A DNA stretch of 12,808 nucleotides from Acidobacteriota bacterium (GTDB lineage Bacteria > Acidobacteriota > Terriglobia > Terriglobales > Acidobacteriaceae), in the NCBI GenBank assembly GCA_019510535.1, contig JAEKKE010000343.1, forward strand, positions 1 to 12,808, given 5' to 3'. Below, in pieces: positions 12,323-12,808 of this stretch. Under the pieces are notes generated by a model. It ran no database searches and had not been told where the DNA came from. It saw nothing but the letters and a program-made list of their open reading frames with translations. The first letter of the stretch is position 1, and the number at the start of each line of letters is the position of its first letter. The position numbers and the translations under genes are program-made.

Positions 12323-12808
12323 ATGTGGATCGTCAAGCTTGCTCTGAATCGTCCTTACACCTTCATTGTGCTGGCGCTGCTGATTCTGCTGCTCAGCCCG
12401 GTGATGATCCTGCGCACGCCGACGGACATCTTCCCGAATATCAATATTCCCGTAATCTCCGTCGCCTGGACCTATACCGGTCTGAATCCTGAAGAGATCG
12501 AAGGCCGCCTTACCACGCCGTATGAAAAGGCATTGACCACGCTGGTCGACAACATTCAGCACATCGAATCCACCAGCTATAACGGTGGGGCTGTCATCAA
12601 GATCTTTCTTCAGCCAGGCGCCAGCCTCGACACAGCCAATGCGCAGGTGACCGCAGGCTCGCAGTACCTGTTGCGCCAGCTTCCCGCCGGCATCCTGCCG
12701 CCACAGGTCATCAACTTTTCAGCCTCGAGCGTACCGATTCTGCAGCTCGGCATCAGTGGCGAGGGCCTGAGCGAACAGGTCCTCAACGATAATTCCACGA
12801 ACGTCATT
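12323..12808 (+). CDS. RND efflux transporter permease subunit, N-terminal part only
   Basis: The 162 visible residues are the start of an approximately 1000-residue inner-membrane proton-driven pump. The sequence begins MWIVKLALNRPYTFIVLALL, with the first membrane helix at about 12-30. It continues into the periplasmic porter domain: TPTDIFPNINIPVISVAWTY (32-51), GLNPEEIEGRLTTPYEKALT, DNIQHIESTSYNG, QVTAGSQYLLRQLPAGILPPQVI and SSVPILQLGISG. This is the AcrB/CzcA-type N-terminus. ATG at 12323 has AAGGAAG 6 bases upstream, a good ribosome site. The gene runs off the window. A membrane fusion protein and outer-membrane factor may follow; none precedes it. The divergent LysR gene is the likely regulator. 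Confidence 0.95.
   Translation, partial: MWIVKLALNRPYTFIVLALLILLLSPVMILRTPTDIFPNINIPVISVAWTYTGLNPEEIEGRLTTPYEKALTTLVDNIQHIESTSYNGGAVIKIFLQPGASLDTANAQVTAGSQYLLRQLPAGILPPQVINFSASSVPILQLGISGEGLSEQVLNDNSTNVI

Overview
The window looks like an ordinary chromosomal stretch of an acidobacterium, probably family Acidobacteriaceae. This is inferred from high GC over most of the window, acidobacterial-looking RuvB, CHAD and RND permease sequences, and intergenic palindromes of a kind common in those genomes. No database search was possible. Genes lie on both strands in short units. I see no phage, plasmid, CRISPR or rRNA/tRNA genes.

Layout. Positions 1-321 (minus) hold the N-terminal two thirds of a low-GC Vsr mismatch endonuclease, cut by the window edge. 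Positions 366-2736 (minus) hold a secreted nucleotide pyrophosphatase/alkaline phosphatase-type enzyme, then an unrecognised 308-residue protein, then a hairpin terminator. Divergent from these is murQ (MurNAc-6-phosphate etherase, cell-wall recycling). After a 200-base gap with paired REP-like palindromes comes a minus-strand pair, ruvB followed by a membrane-bound diguanylate cyclase. Next, also on minus, come a group II truncated haemoglobin and a DUF488 protein, 12 bases apart. Positions 7448-10459 hold an SDR oxidoreductase (minus), an AbrB/MazE-Doc toxin-antitoxin pair (plus), a GNAT acetyltransferase (minus) and a class I methyltransferase (plus). This block is flanked by two inverted copies of a short element with terminal inverted repeats. 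A CHAD protein (plus) follows, then a LysR regulator (minus) divergent from the start of an RND efflux permease (plus, cut by the right edge).

The most unusual structure is the pair of MITE-like elements at 7448-7577 and 10344-10459. They are alike end to end, apart from a 14-base duplication in one copy, and carry 17-base terminal inverted repeats flanked by TA. In both, the first three bases of the same end (TAG) are the stop codon of the adjacent gene (SDR and methyltransferase). Other points of interest are a REP-like palindrome family with constant feet and changing stems, two genes (murQ and the antitoxin) whose GTG start lies exactly 6 bases after a -10-like hexamer (likely leaderless mRNAs), a 21-base tandem repeat at a divergent start region, and two genes (GNAT, CHAD) that appear to lack a conserved internal segment.

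I did not find a convincing new multi-gene defence or biosynthetic system. The novelty here is mainly in the repeats and the start and stop signals.
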